A stretch of 50,067 nucleotides of DNA from an uncultured Oscillospiraceae bacterium (GTDB lineage: Bacteria; Bacillota; Clostridia; Oscillospirales; Acutalibacteraceae): NCBI GenBank assembly GCA_949293315.1, contig CASFCH010000006.1:1-50067 (forward strand), in the 5' to 3' direction. The notes beneath the pieces were generated by a model. It saw nothing but the letters and a program-made list of their open reading frames with translations, searched no databases and was not told the DNA's origin. Shown here piece by piece: positions 17,203-26,716 of the stretch (within the stretch, counting starts at the first letter, position 1; every line of letters starts with the position of its first letter). The position numbers and the translations under genes were made by a program.

Positions 17203-18468
17203 TCAAAGATTTGCGGGATCGCAGATGTATCCCTTGACGGCGCTGGCCGCCGCGACCGCCGGGTTGGAGAGATAGACTTCGCTCTCCGGATGGCCCATCC
17301 GGCCGACAAAGTTGCGGTTGGTGGTGGCGATGGCGCGCTCCCCCTTGGCGAGGATGCCCATGTGGCCGCCCAGGCAGGGGCCGCAGGTAGGCGTGCTGAC
17401 GATAGCGCCCGCCTCCACGAAAATCTTGGCCAGCCCCTCTTCAATGCACTGAAGGTAGATCTGCTGGGTGGCCGGGATCACAATGGTGCGGACATGGCTG
17501 CTGACCTTGCGCCCCTTGAGGATCGCCGCCGCGGCGCGCATATCCTCTATGCGGCCGTTCGTGCAGGAGCCGATCACCGCCTGATCGATCACGACATGCT
17601 CCTTCTCCGCCTCGTCGATCGTCTTGGTGTTCTCCGGCAGGTGCGGGAAGGCGACGGTCGGACGAAGCGCGCTCATATCAATCTCGATGACCTGATCGTA
17701 CTCCGCGTCTTCATCCGCCTCATAGACGACGTAGTCGCGCGTCTTGCGGGCATCCACATAGGCACGGGTGACGTCGTCCACCGGGAAGATCCCGTTCTTT
17801 GCGCCGCACTCAATGGCCATGTTGGCGATGCACAGGCGGTCGTCCATGGAGAGGTTTGCCACGCCCGGGCCCGTGAACTCCAGCGAGCGGTAGAGCGCGC
17901 CGTCCACACCGATCAGGCCGATCAGGTGCAGGATGACGTCCTTGCCGCTGACGTTCTCGCCCGGCTTGCCGGTGAGGACGATTTTCAGGGCGGACGGCAC
18001 CTTGAACCACGCCTGACCGGTGATCATGCCGGCGGCCATATCAGTGGAGCCGACGCCGGTGGAAAACGCGCCGAGCGCGCCGTATGTACAGGTGTGGGAG
18101 TCCGCACCGATGACGGCGTCCCCCGGGACGACGAGGCCCTTTTCCGGCAGGAGCGCGTGCTCAATGCCCATCGTTCCCACGTCAAAGTAGTTGTCAATGT
18201 CATATTTGTTTGCAAAGGTGCGCACCTGCTTGCAGTTCTGCGCGGATTTGATATCCTTATTCGGGGTAAAGTGGTCCATCACCAGCGTGATGCGGCTCTT
18301 GTCGAAGACGCCCGTTGCCCCGCAGCGCTCAAATTCGTTGATCGCGACCGGAGAGGTCACGTCGTTGCCGTGCACGATGTCCAGCTTTGCCTGGATCAGC
18401 TGGCCGGCCTTGACCTCGTCCAGCCCGGCATGCGCGGCCAGAATCTTCTGTGTCATTGTCATTCCCAC
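17203..18468 (-). CDS. leuC: 3-isopropylmalate/(R)-2-methylmalate dehydratase large subunit
   Basis: A 421-residue aconitase-family large subunit that carries the [4Fe-4S] cluster. Cluster ligands are visible at VIGSCTNGR (one Cys) and [10 protein letters not shown] (CxxC), with [22 protein letters not shown] and [22 protein letters not shown]. The length is that of the archaeal/clostridial LeuC type rather than the longer E. coli enzyme. The GTG at 18468 is nine bases after AGGAGG and is preferred over ATG codons 6 and 12 bases downstream. A hairpin separates it from cimA. Confidence 0.95.
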   Translation of the reverse strand: MGMTMTQKILAAHAGLDEVKAGQLIQAKLDIVHGNDVTSPVAINEFERCGATGVFDKSRITLVMDHFTPNKDIKSAQNCKQVRTFANKYDIDNYFDVGTMGIEHALLPEKGLVVPGDAVIGADSHTCTYGALGAFSTGVGSTDMAAGMITGQAWFKVPSALKIVLTGKPGENVSGKDVILHLIGLIGVDGALYRSLEFTGPGVANLSMDDRLCIANMAIECGAKNGIFPVDDVTRAYVDARKTRDYVVYEADEDAEYDQVIEIDMSALRPTVAFPHLPENTKTIDEAEKEHVVIDQAVIGSCTNGRIEDMRAAAAILKGRKVSSHVRTIVIPATQQIYLQCIEEGLAKIFVEAGAIVSTPTCGPCLGGHMGILAKGERAIATTNRNFVGRMGHPESEVYLSNPAVAAASAVKGYICDPANL

Positions 18469-18509
18469 AGATAACAGCCTCCTTTTAGTGATTGGTGCTA
18501 TTATGCCAT

Positions 18510-18558
18510 AAAAAAGGCCGCCTGAATGTTAAACAAGATACATTCAGGCGGTTTTTTT
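18510..18558. terminator. Intercistronic hairpin between cimA and leuC
   Basis: A perfect 11-bp stem CCGCCTGAATG/CATTCAGGCGG with a 12-base loop. It is bounded by a T-run on the + side (18552-18558) and an A-run on the other (18510-18515), so it has terminator form in both directions. It lies inside an otherwise single-strand operon and may reduce leuCD expression relative to ilvB-cimA, or protect the upstream mRNA end. Confidence 0.7.
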
Positions 18559-18563
18559 ACCGG

Positions 18564-20129
18564 TCAGTGCGTGGTGAGATAGAGGACCACGGAGTCCACC
18601 AGCGCGATCCAGCTGGCCTCAATGATATCCTTGGAGACGCCGACGGTCGTCCAGACGTCCTTGCCGTCCGAGGTGATGATGAGTACGCGCACCACGGCGG
18701 CCGTCGCGTCGTCCGGCTCCATGACACGGACCTTGTAGTCGATCAGCTTGGCCTTGGCGATCTGCGGGTAAAACTCTGCCAATGCCTCACGCAATGCGCA
18801 GTCGAGCGCGTTGACCGGTCCGTCCCCCTCCGCGGCCGCGACCTTGAGCACGTCGTTGGACTTGATCTTGATCGTCGCCGTGGCGGAGTGATTGTTGTCA
18901 TAGGGGAGCTCGTCGAGCACCTTGTAGCTCACCAGATCGAAGTACGGCCTGATGCCGTCGATATGGCGGCGCGCAATCAGCTCAAAGCTGCCGTCCGCCC
19001 CCTCGTACTGGTAACCGCGGCGCTCTTTCTCCTTGAGCTCCGCAATGATGTCCGCCACCCTCGGATCATCGCGCGTAATCTGCGGGTAGTACTTGCGCAG
19101 CTTCTGCACGACGGCGGATTTACCCGCCATCTCGGACATCAGGAAGCGCCGGTGATTGCCCACGGACGCCGGGTCCACGTGCTCAAAGGAGCCGCTGTTT
19201 TTGACGACGCCGTCGGCGTGCATCCCCGCCTTATGCGCGAAGGCGCTGCGTCCGACAAACGGGGTGCCTTTATGTAAGGTAACATTGGCGATCTCCGCCA
19301 TACGGATGGCGCAGTCCGTCAGGGTACACATATTCTCCGCGGGGATGCAGTCGCACCCGCGCTTTAACTGCAGGTTGGCCAGAATGGTGGACAGGTTGGC
19401 GTTGCCCGTCCGCTCGCCGAAGCCGAGGAACGTCCCCTGCACATGGGAAGCCCCCGCCTCCACCGCCATGACGGAGTTGGCCACCGCCATGCCGCCGTCA
19501 TTGTGCGCGTGGATCCCCACGCCGACGGACGGGAATTCCGCCACGACCTCCCGCACGATCTGCGCGATCTCGTCGGGGAAGCTGCCGCCGTTTGTATCGC
19601 ACAGGGCGAGCACATCCGCGCCCGCCTCCGCCGCAGCCCGCAGGGACTGCATGGCGTATGTCCGATTATTCTTATATCCGTCAAAGAAGTGCTCCGCGTC
19701 AAAGATCACCTCTTTGCCATGCGCCTTGAAAAAGCGGCAGGTGTCGGCGATCATGGCGAGATTCTCCTCGAGCGTGGTGCGGATGACATCCGTCACGTGC
19801 AGGTCCCACGACTTGCCGAAAATGGCCACCGCCGGCGCACCGGCGCGCAGCAGTGCGGCACAGTTGCCGTCCTCCTCCACCGGGGTCTCCTTGCGGCGCG
19901 TGGAACCGAAGGCCACCAGTGTGGCGTGCCGCAGTTCCATCCGGGAGACGCGCTCGAAAAACTCCAGATCCTTGGGGTTGGAGTAGGGGTTGCCCGCCTC
20001 AATATAATCAAGACCCAGCTCGTCGAGCGTTTTGACGATATTCAGCTTATCCTCCAGCGAGAAGGCAATCCCCTCCCCCTGTGCGCCGTCGCGCAGGGTG
20101 GAGTCAAAGATTTTGATCTTTCTGCCCAT
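18564..20129 (-). CDS. cimA: (R)-citramalate synthase
   Basis: A 521-residue DRE-TIM enzyme condensing pyruvate and acetyl-CoA to citramalate, the first step of the threonine-independent isoleucine pathway. Seen: FDSTLRDGAQGEGIAFS, DAEHFFDGYKNNR, LCDTNGG and the metal-binding GIHAHNDGGMAVANS. The C-terminal LeuA-type regulatory domain (about 390-520) is where isoleucine usually feeds back. DAEHFFDG(Y/F) and the overall pattern separate CimA from 2-isopropylmalate synthase (LeuA), which would be the main alternative. ATG 20129 is chosen: GAGAGGTG is correctly spaced, whereas the upstream GTG at 20138 is too close. It begins 12 bases after the ilvB stop. Confidence 0.93.
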   Translation of the reverse strand: MGRKIKIFDSTLRDGAQGEGIAFSLEDKLNIVKTLDELGLDYIEAGNPYSNPKDLEFFERVSRMELRHATLVAFGSTRRKETPVEEDGNCAALLRAGAPAVAIFGKSWDLHVTDVIRTTLEENLAMIADTCRFFKAHGKEVIFDAEHFFDGYKNNRTYAMQSLRAAAEAGADVLALCDTNGGSFPDEIAQIVREVVAEFPSVGVGIHAHNDGGMAVANSVMAVEAGASHVQGTFLGFGERTGNANLSTILANLQLKRGCDCIPAENMCTLTDCAIRMAEIANVTLHKGTPFVGRSAFAHKAGMHADGVVKNSGSFEHVDPASVGNHRRFLMSEMAGKSAVVQKLRKYYPQITRDDPRVADIIAELKEKERRGYQYEGADGSFELIARRHIDGIRPYFDLVSYKVLDELPYDNNHSATATIKIKSNDVLKVAAAEGDGPVNALDCALREALAEFYPQIAKAKLIDYKVRVMEPDDATAAVVRVLIITSDGKDVWTTVGVSKDIIEASWIALVDSVVLYLTTH

Positions 20130-20141
20130 TTGATTCACCTC

Positions 20142-21821
20142 TCAGCAGTCCATGGATTCCATGATATCGCCCACGCTGCCCCCGGGCGGGATCATCGGGA
20201 GCACGGCCTGATCGGGGGCGATCCGGCAGTCGATCACGACGGGGCCATGATGGGCAAACGCCTCTTTCAAAACCGATTCAATCTCCTCCGGCTTTTCAAG
20301 AAGCATCCCCTTGACGCCGAACGCCTCCGCAAGCGCCTTGATATCCGTTTTGCGGTGCGGATCGGTCTGGGAGTAGCGCTTGCCGTAGAAGGCCGTCTGC
20401 CACTGGCGCACCATACCGAGGACCGTATTGTTCATTACAATGTCGACGACCGGCACCCCATAGGAGGCCAGCGTCGTGATCTCATTGAGATTCATGTGGA
20501 AGCTGCCGTCCCCGCTGAAGAGGACCGTGCGCTTCTCCGGATTGGCGATCTGAGCGCCGATGGCGGCCCCAAGGCCAAAGCCCATGGTGCCCAGTCCGCC
20601 GGAGGTGATCAGCGTACGCGGCCGGCGGTATGTATAATACTGGGCCGCCCACATCTGGTGCTGCCCGACGTCGGTGACAACCTGCGTGTCCGCCGGCGTC
20701 AAGCGGTCCACCGCCTCCACCACGTCCCGCGGATCGATGAAGCCGTCCAGGCCGCCGCGCGCCAGATGCCGCTCCCCCTGCGTGCGGATCTCATCCAGCT
20801 CGGCCCGCCACACCGGATGTTTTCCCTCCGGGAGGGCGGCCGCCAGCTGCTCCAGGACCTGCGCGGCATCTCCGGCGATCGGAAGGTCCACAGCCACATT
20901 CTTGCCCATCTCCGCGGGATCGACATCAATATGGATGATCTTCGCCCCGGCGGCAAAGGCCCTGCGGTTTCCAGCCACGCGATCCGAGAAGCGCGCACCG
21001 ACCGCCACGAGCACATCGCACTCGTCCGCCGCGCGGTTGGCCACGAGCGACCCGTGCATGCCGATCATCCCGAGGGAGAGCGGATCATCCTCCGGGAAGC
21101 TGCCCAGGCCCATGATCGAATTGGCGACCGGAATATCAAATTTGCGGGCGAGCGCCGCGAGCTGCGCCGACGCATTGGCGGAGATGACGCCGCCGCCCGC
21201 ATAGAGGACGGGCCTGCGGGACTTTAAAAGCATTTCAGCCGCAGCGGCGATCCGGTCCGGATCGGCAGGGGCTGCGGGAGACGGCTGCGCCGCCGGGCGG
21301 GGTTCATACTCCGTGACGGCCGCCGTGATGTCCTTGGGCACGTCGATGAGGACCGGCCCCTTGCGGCCCGTATTGGCAATGCGGAACGCCTCGCGCAGCG
21401 CGGGGGCCAGATCCTCGATCCGTTTGACGATGGTGTTGTGCTTGGTGACCGGCATCGTGATGCCGGTGATATCCACCTCCTGGAAGCTGTCGCGCCCCAG
21501 GAAATCCGTCCCCACATTCCCCGTGATCGCGACAACGGGGACGGAGTCCATGTACGCCGTGGCGATCCCTGTGACCAGATTGGTCGCACCGGGGCCGGAG
21601 GTCGCAAACACGACGCCCGTCCTGCCGGAGGCGCGCGCATATCCGTCGGCCGCGTGAGCGGCCCCCTGCTCGTGCGCCGTCAGGATATGGCGGATCCGGT
21701 CGCGGTATTCATACAGTGCGTCATAAATATTCAGTACCGAGCCGCCGGGATACCCGAACACGGTATCCACGCCCTGCTCAAGCAGTACTTCCACAATGAT
21801 CTGTGCGCCTGTCTTTTTCAT
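20142..21821 (-). CDS. ilvB: Acetolactate synthase large subunit
   Basis: A 559-residue thiamine-diphosphate enzyme making acetolactate (valine/leucine) or acetohydroxybutyrate (isoleucine). Conserved parts: FGYPGGSVLNIYDAL, the catalytic-Glu region LTAHEQGAAHAADGYARASG, FATSGPGATNLVTGIA, GMHG, and the ThDP/Mg motif GDGSFHMNLNE ... IVMNN. The open frame runs on to 21872, but ATG 21821 has GGGGAGG with eight-base spacing and gives the family length. No ilvN regulatory subunit is adjacent. First gene after the T-box leader. Confidence 0.95.
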   Translation of the reverse strand: MKKTGAQIIVEVLLEQGVDTVFGYPGGSVLNIYDALYEYRDRIRHILTAHEQGAAHAADGYARASGRTGVVFATSGPGATNLVTGIATAYMDSVPVVAITGNVGTDFLGRDSFQEVDITGITMPVTKHNTIVKRIEDLAPALREAFRIANTGRKGPVLIDVPKDITAAVTEYEPRPAAQPSPAAPADPDRIAAAAEMLLKSRRPVLYAGGGVISANASAQLAALARKFDIPVANSIMGLGSFPEDDPLSLGMIGMHGSLVANRAADECDVLVAVGARFSDRVAGNRRAFAAGAKIIHIDVDPAEMGKNVAVDLPIAGDAAQVLEQLAAALPEGKHPVWRAELDEIRTQGERHLARGGLDGFIDPRDVVEAVDRLTPADTQVVTDVGQHQMWAAQYYTYRRPRTLITSGGLGTMGFGLGAAIGAQIANPEKRTVLFSGDGSFHMNLNEITTLASYGVPVVDIVMNNTVLGMVRQWQTAFYGKRYSQTDPHRKTDIKALAEAFGVKGMLLEKPEEIESVLKEAFAHHGPVVIDCRIAPDQAVLPMIPPGGSVGDIMESMDC

Positions 21822-21872
21822 GATAACATCCTCCCCGGGAAAAATTCTTTCAGCTGCGGATGGCGAATCCAT

Positions 21873-22163
21873 CCAAAAAGCCTCCGTCTCTTAAACGTTT
21901 AAGAGACGGAGGCGTACATCTGTGCTCCGCGGTACCACTCTTATTGCACGAAAGTGCCGCTCAGCCGCATCACGGAAACAGGCCGGAATGCGTACCCCTG
22001 TAACGGAGGGAAACCGTCGCCCCTACTCACGCGCACGCTTTCGGTTGGAGGCTGATAGGGAGATCTTCACCGGGGGACCCGGCCGCCTTGCACCATCCGG
22101 CGGCTCTCTGAACGCGGCGCAAACCGGTTACTCGGCCCTGTCATCGCCTGTGATGTGGAATTT
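21873..22163 (-). ncRNA. T-box riboswitch leader of ilvB-cimA-leuCD
   Basis: All main T-box parts are present on the reverse strand. Stem I includes GATGACAGGGCCGAGTAACC near its base, the AGAGAG loop and GGTGCAAGGCGG. A specifier loop GAAGATCTCC sits at 22059-22068, reading ATC (Ile, 22062-22064) or, in an overlapping register, CTC (Leu). The antiterminator is GAG-TGGTACC-GCG (21928-21940), whose GAG and GCG pair with the CTC and CGC just downstream. The terminator is a 32-bp palindrome (21881-21912) with a T-run at 21873-21877. Uncharged tRNA binding would stabilise the antiterminator and switch the operon on. Isoleucine fits best because CimA leads the pathway. Confidence 0.95.
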
Positions 22164-22169
22164 TTATTT

Positions 22170-22198
22170 ATCATAGCACCGCCTGCCCCGTTTGTCAA
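22170..22198 (-). promoter_or_regulatory. Promoter of the T-box-controlled operon
   Basis: Consensus TTGACA (22193-22198), 17-base spacer, TATGAT (22170-22175) on the reverse strand. It lies just downstream of the D,D-carboxypeptidase stop; no terminator was seen between them. Confidence 0.92.
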
Positions 22199-22215
22199 GA
22201 ACCAAAACATCCCTC

Positions 22216-23673
22216 CTACCGCCGGGGCGGCGTGCGGCGCTTTCCGCGCTTGAGCGGCCGTCCGCCGGGGATGCTCGTCTTCGGCGCGGCACGGTACTCC
22301 CCGGAGGCATTCTGCCCCTTCACCAGCCGGACGCGCCGCCTGCGGCGGATGCGGTTGTACCGGATCACCAGCAGGATATAGGCGATGATGAGCACCACGA
22401 CGACGGCGGCGATGATCTTAAAGATCACAGAGTGGAACGCGGTGCTCAGCCAGTGCCCCACAAAGGCAAACGGACTGAGCGAATAGGACTGCGCCGCCAC
22501 CAGATTGACGGTGGCGATCTCCTCATTGGCATAGAGCACGCGCGCCTGACAGATCACGTCGCCCTGCTCCACCGGCGCCTTGACGTTTTCCGGCAGGGTG
22601 TCGGCAATCGGCTCAATCATGACGGAGGGCGCGTCCGCCCCCTCCTGCCCGGGCACGAGCGCCGTGACATCCTGTTCGGGGACGAGCTGGAGATAATCCG
22701 ACTTTCCGGAGTACAGCAGCGGCACCTCCGTGACGACCTCCTGCGTGCCGGCGACGGTCTTGAGCTTCAGATTGTCAATCGCCCAGTTGAGCAGTTTATT
22801 CGCATCCAAAAAGGCGCCGTTTTCCTGGATGCCGTCGCCGTCGGTGTCCACGTACTGCGACCGCAGGACCACCGCCAGATAATTGTAGCCGCCGCTCTTG
22901 GCCGTGGCGATCACGCAGTGGCCCGCATCGTCGGTGGTGCCCGTCTTCACGCCGGTCACGCGCTCGTTATAATAGCTGTAATAGGCCGGTACGAGCATGT
23001 AGTTGGTGTTGGGCAATGTGGCCTTTCCGTTGGGGAGCGTATAGCTCTGCATGGATACGATCTGCCCGAATACCGGAAATGTCTCCAGCGCGTACCGGGT
23101 CATTTTCGCCAGATCCTGCGCCGTACTGTAGTGCCCCTCCGCATCCAGCCCGTGCGGGGATACAAAGTGCGTATCCGCACAGCCGAGCGCCTGCGCCTTC
23201 TCATTCATCATATTGATAAAGGTCGGGATCCCGCCGCCGTCCTTCTGATTGCCGACATACTCCGCGATCACATTGGCCGCGTCATTTCCGCTCAGGACGA
23301 GCATCCCCTCCAGCAGCTTGCGCAGGGAGTAGGTATCCCCCACCTTCAGGTCGATAATGGAGCTGTCCGTCCCGTCCAGCGCATGGATGGCCTCCGAGGA
23401 GGCGGTGAGCATCGCGCCGTCCAGATCGGAGCAGTTCTCCAGCGTGACGATCGCCGTCATCACCTTGGTCAGGGAGGCGGGCGCCGTGCGGACATTGGAA
23501 TTTTTCTCACAGATCACGGTGGCGTCCTCATTGAGGCTGACGAGATAATAGGCCTCCGAATAGTCCGCCTGAATGGTGTCGCTGTAATCGGCGGCCACGG
23601 GCAGGGAAAATATCCCCGTACAGGCTGCAAGCATTCCCAGCAAAATAAATATTCGTTTGACGCGATTTTTCAT
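22216..23673 (-). CDS. D-alanyl-D-alanine carboxypeptidase (PBP5/DacA family)
   Basis: A 485-residue penicillin-binding protein that trims the terminal D-Ala from peptidoglycan stem peptides. A signal peptide (to about residue 28) is followed by the serine-peptidase S11 domain: SLTK (Ser67, Lys70), SGN (128-130) and KTGTT (243-247). A DacA C-terminal-like beta domain follows. A hydrophobic helix (about 415-438, IIAAVVVVLIIAYILLVI) with an arginine-rich cytoplasmic tail anchors it. E. coli PBP5 uses an amphipathic helix instead. ATG 23673 has GGAGAG at six bases. The gene is followed by the T-box promoter rather than by a partner gene. Confidence 0.93.
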   Translation of the reverse strand: MKNRVKRIFILLGMLAACTGIFSLPVAADYSDTIQADYSEAYYLVSLNEDATVICEKNSNVRTAPASLTKVMTAIVTLENCSDLDGAMLTASSEAIHALDGTDSSIIDLKVGDTYSLRKLLEGMLVLSGNDAANVIAEYVGNQKDGGGIPTFINMMNEKAQALGCADTHFVSPHGLDAEGHYSTAQDLAKMTRYALETFPVFGQIVSMQSYTLPNGKATLPNTNYMLVPAYYSYYNERVTGVKTGTTDDAGHCVIATAKSGGYNYLAVVLRSQYVDTDGDGIQENGAFLDANKLLNWAIDNLKLKTVAGTQEVVTEVPLLYSGKSDYLQLVPEQDVTALVPGQEGADAPSVMIEPIADTLPENVKAPVEQGDVICQARVLYANEEIATVNLVAAQSYSLSPFAFVGHWLSTAFHSVIFKIIAAVVVVLIIAYILLVIRYNRIRRRRRVRLVKGQNASGEYRAAPKTSIPGGRPLKRGKRRTPPRR

Positions 23674-23815
23674 GGCAATCTCTCCGAAAATATTGTATAA
23701 TACATTATAACAGCAACAGCGGCAAAAATAAACAGGAACATTTTATTCCCCCGGGCGCTTTTTTATGCGGCCCGCGCGGGAGGTTCCCCTTTGAATACGG
23801 GAGGCATTTACATAT

Positions 23816-24511
23816 ATGATTTTTATCACTGGCGATACGCACGGCGATATGGAGCGCTTCAGCGATCCCCGGCTCAAGCAGCTGCGCGCGGGGGATACGC
23901 TGATCATCTGCGGGGACTTTGGCTTTCTCTGGAACGGAAGCAAACAGGAACAGAAAAATTTGAAGGCCCTTTCCAAAAAGAAGTACAATATCTGCTTTCT
24001 GGACGGGACGCATGAAAACTTTGAGATGCTCGACGAATACCCGGTCACGCAGTGGAACGGCGGGGATGTGCAGAACATCTGCGGCAACGTCTACCACCTG
24101 ATGCGCGGCCAGATCTATACGATAGAGGACACCGTGTTTTTCACCATGGGCGGCGGGGAAAGCCCTGATCTGGACATCCGCATGGAGAACCACAACTGGT
24201 CCAGCCGGGAGACGCCCACCCCGCAGGAGCTGATGGCCGGCGCGGAAAATATCGAAAACCGGGGATGCGAGGTGGACATCATCGTCACCCATGAGCCGCC
24301 CGGAAAGATCAAGAGCTTTTTAAATCTGTCCGAGGGGGCGGGTACCCGCCTGACGACGCTCAACGCCTATTTTGACGAGCTGAACAAGACGTGCAAATAT
24401 TCCAAATGGTACTTTGGCAGCATGCATACGGACAAATTCATCTCCTCCAACCAGATCTCACTCTACCGCAATATCGTGGAGGCGATCGATGGGCGGCCGG
24501 TGAAAAAATAG
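23816..24511 (+). CDS. Cytosolic metallophosphoesterase
   Basis: A 231-residue calcineurin-like phosphoesterase. Metal-site motifs: ITGDTHGDMERF (DxH), ICGDFGFLW (GD), LDGTHENFEML in place of the classic GNHE, and IIVTHEPPG, with a final SMHTDK histidine block. There is no signal or membrane segment. GGGAGG is about 11 bases before ATG 23816, a slightly long spacing. It is in line with the four-gene envelope operon that follows 39 bases later and could be its first gene. Substrate unknown. Confidence 0.85.
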   Translation: MIFITGDTHGDMERFSDPRLKQLRAGDTLIICGDFGFLWNGSKQEQKNLKALSKKKYNICFLDGTHENFEMLDEYPVTQWNGGDVQNICGNVYHLMRGQIYTIEDTVFFTMGGGESPDLDIRMENHNWSSRETPTPQELMAGAENIENRGCEVDIIVTHEPPGKIKSFLNLSEGAGTRLTTLNAYFDELNKTCKYSKWYFGSMHTDKFISSNQISLYRNIVEAIDGRPVKK

Positions 24512-24550
24512 GCCGGTGACTGGACTTGAAACGCCGGAGGGGGGATTGAA

Positions 24551-25297
24551 GTGGAGGATGCCGGGCTCTGGCTCCGGATCGCTGCGATTGCGGCGGCCGC
24601 GGGCCTTGTGCTTGCAGCAGTCATATGGGGATGGCGAAAAGTGCGCCGCGTGTTCCGCACGGCCGCCACGCTGAAAAACGATCTCGTCCTGCGGCGGGAG
24701 TTGCTGGCGACCACGCCGAAGTCCGTTTCCGCCATGACGACGGTATACCTCCCGCAGATCCGGCGGGACTTCCCCGACTTCAACTTCCCCGTCTTTCGCC
24801 AAAAAGCCGAAAATACGCTCCGGAATATTCTGCTCTCCATCAGTTCCGGCCGGCTGCTGCGCCTATCGGACGCCTCCCCGGCGCTGGCCGCTCAGGTGCG
24901 GGCGCGCATTGCGGACAATAAGAGCTCCGGGCGCGCCGAACAGTATGGAGATATCACGATCCACCGCACGGAGATCACCCGCTACGAAAAGCGCCCGGGC
25001 CTGTGCGTGATCACGCTCCAGTCCGCCGTGGGATATCAATACTCCCTCACCGAAAACGGAGAGCTGATCGGCGGCAGCCGCGAACGTCTCACGCAGACAA
25101 AATATAATATGGAGCTGCACTATGTGCAGGATGTATCCGCTCTGACGGGCGCGTACGCCACAGCGGTCGGCGTGGTCTGCCCGAACTGCGGCGCACCGGT
25201 GACTTCGCTGGGGGCAAAGAAGTGTGAGTACTGCGGCAGCGGCATCGTCCCCATTGAGGACCGGGTCTGGAAAATCAATCGGTATGAGGAAGTGTGA
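24551..25297 (+). CDS. Single-pass membrane protein with C-terminal zinc ribbon
   Basis: A 248-residue protein. An N-terminal membrane helix (about 7-26) and a basic stretch lead into a cytosolic alpha/beta domain, PKSVSAMTTVYLPQIRRDFP ... VFRQKAENTLRNIL, Tim44-like in pattern. It ends with a zinc ribbon, CPNCGAPVTSLGAKKCEYCG, near residues 212-231. The GTG start follows GGAGGGGG. It opens the operon with the SPFH, double-zinc-ribbon and TPM genes, and shares CPNCG-type ribbons with two of them, which suggests that the products act together at the membrane. The name is descriptive; function is unknown. Confidence 0.75.
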   Translation: MEDAGLWLRIAAIAAAAGLVLAAVIWGWRKVRRVFRTAATLKNDLVLRRELLATTPKSVSAMTTVYLPQIRRDFPDFNFPVFRQKAENTLRNILLSISSGRLLRLSDASPALAAQVRARIADNKSSGRAEQYGDITIHRTEITRYEKRPGLCVITLQSAVGYQYSLTENGELIGGSRERLTQTKYNMELHYVQDVSALTGAYATAVGVVCPNCGAPVTSLGAKKCEYCGSGIVPIEDRVWKINRYEEV

Positions 25298-25364
25298 CAG
25301 GGGCTTTTAGGGAGTCCCTGCTGTGCATATAAAACCAAAATCATTAAGGGAGGAAACAGTACAT

Positions 25365-26660
25365 ATGGGAATTATCAAAGCAGCGGTCAGCAGTGTCAAA
25401 GGCGGTCTTGCCGACCAGTGGCTTGAAGTCATAGAGCCCTATGAAATGAGCGATACAACTGTATTCACCTGCGGCGTTCCCGTGCGGCCGGACGACGATC
25501 GCAACGGCAACCGGAAGGGCACGGATGCGATTGTTTCAAACGGCTCCGTGGTGCATGTCTATCCCAATCAGTTTATGATGCTGATAGACGGTGGAAAAAT
25601 TGTGGATTACACGGCGGAACCCGGCTATTATACGGTGAACAGTTCCTCCATGCCGTCCATGCTCAACGGCGAGTTTGGCGACTCCCTGCGCGAGACGTTC
25701 AACCGCTTTAAGTACAGCGGCGTCACTCCCACCAAGCAGCAGGTTTATTTTATCAATCTTCAAGAGATCAAGGGGATCAAGTTCGGCACCCGAAACCCGA
25801 TCACCTACTTTGATACCTTTTATAATGCGGATCTCTCCCTGCGGGCGCACGGCACCTATTCGATCAAGATTACCGATCCGATCCTCTTCTACTCGGAGGC
25901 GCTCCCGCACAACCGCGACCGCGTGGATATCCGCGAGATCAACGAGCAGTATTTCACCGAATTCATGACAGCGCTTCAGGCGGCGATCAACCAGCTCTCC
26001 ATCGACGGAGTGCACATTTTCCATGTGGCGTCCAAGGGGATGGAGCTGAGCCGCCACATGAGCAATATCCTCGATGAGGAGTGGAACCGCACGCGCGGCT
26101 TCCAGGTGCAGTCCGTGGGCATTGCCAGTATCTCCTACAGCGAGGATTCCCAAAAGATGATCGAGCTGCGCAACAAGGGCGCCATGCTCTCCGACCCCGC
26201 AATTCTGGACGCCTATGTGCAGAGCAGCGCGGCGCGCGGCATCGAGAACGCCGGCAGCAACGCCAACGGCGCCGTATCCGGCTTTATGGGACTGGGAATG
26301 GGCATGAACGCGGGGGACGGTATTTTCCGCAACCGCACCGCGCCGAACCAGCCGCCCAGAACGCCTGAGCGTCCGGCCGCGCCGGCCAATCAATGGGTCT
26401 GTTCCTGCGGCGCCTCCAATACCGGCAAATTCTGCGCACAGTGCGGCAAGCCGCGCCCGTCAGCGGGCGGCAGCTGGACCTGTTCCTGCGGCACCGTCAA
26501 CACGGGCAAATTCTGCTCCGAATGCGGCAAGCCGCGCCCGGGGGCGATCCGGTGTGACAAGTGCGGCTATGAGCCGGACCCCAACGGACCAATCCCGAAG
26601 TTTTGCCCGGAGTGCGGAGATCCGATCACCGAGGACGACCGGCCCGGCGACACCGAGTAA
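25365..26660 (+). CDS. SPFH-domain protein of the YdjI/virion-core-like family, with three zinc ribbons
   Basis: A 431-residue soluble protein. The N-terminal part, MGIIKAAVSSVKGGLADQWL ... VHVYPNQFMMLIDGGKIVDY ... INLQEIKGIKFGTRNP, is the SPFH/Band-7 region of the family that includes B. subtilis YdjI. A Gly/Met-rich linker (FMGLGMGMNAGDG) leads to two near-identical ribbons (CSCGxxNTGKFCxxCGKPRP, about residues 345-388) and a third (CDKCGYEP ... KFCPECGDP). YdjI-type proteins are tied to membrane-stress and phage-shock-like responses by association. ATG 25365 (MGIIK) is chosen over an upstream ATG because GGGAGG precedes it and family members begin MGIIKA. Confidence 0.88.
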   Translation: MGIIKAAVSSVKGGLADQWLEVIEPYEMSDTTVFTCGVPVRPDDDRNGNRKGTDAIVSNGSVVHVYPNQFMMLIDGGKIVDYTAEPGYYTVNSSSMPSMLNGEFGDSLRETFNRFKYSGVTPTKQQVYFINLQEIKGIKFGTRNPITYFDTFYNADLSLRAHGTYSIKITDPILFYSEALPHNRDRVDIREINEQYFTEFMTALQAAINQLSIDGVHIFHVASKGMELSRHMSNILDEEWNRTRGFQVQSVGIASISYSEDSQKMIELRNKGAMLSDPAILDAYVQSSAARGIENAGSNANGAVSGFMGLGMGMNAGDGIFRNRTAPNQPPRTPERPAAPANQWVCSCGASNTGKFCAQCGKPRPSAGGSWTCSCGTVNTGKFCSECGKPRPGAIRCDKCGYEPDPNGPIPKFCPECGDPITEDDRPGDTE

Positions 26661-26716
26661 AATATGGCGTCGCCTATGTGCATTGAGGAGAATGTTGAGG
26701 AGAGAGGTACCATGTT

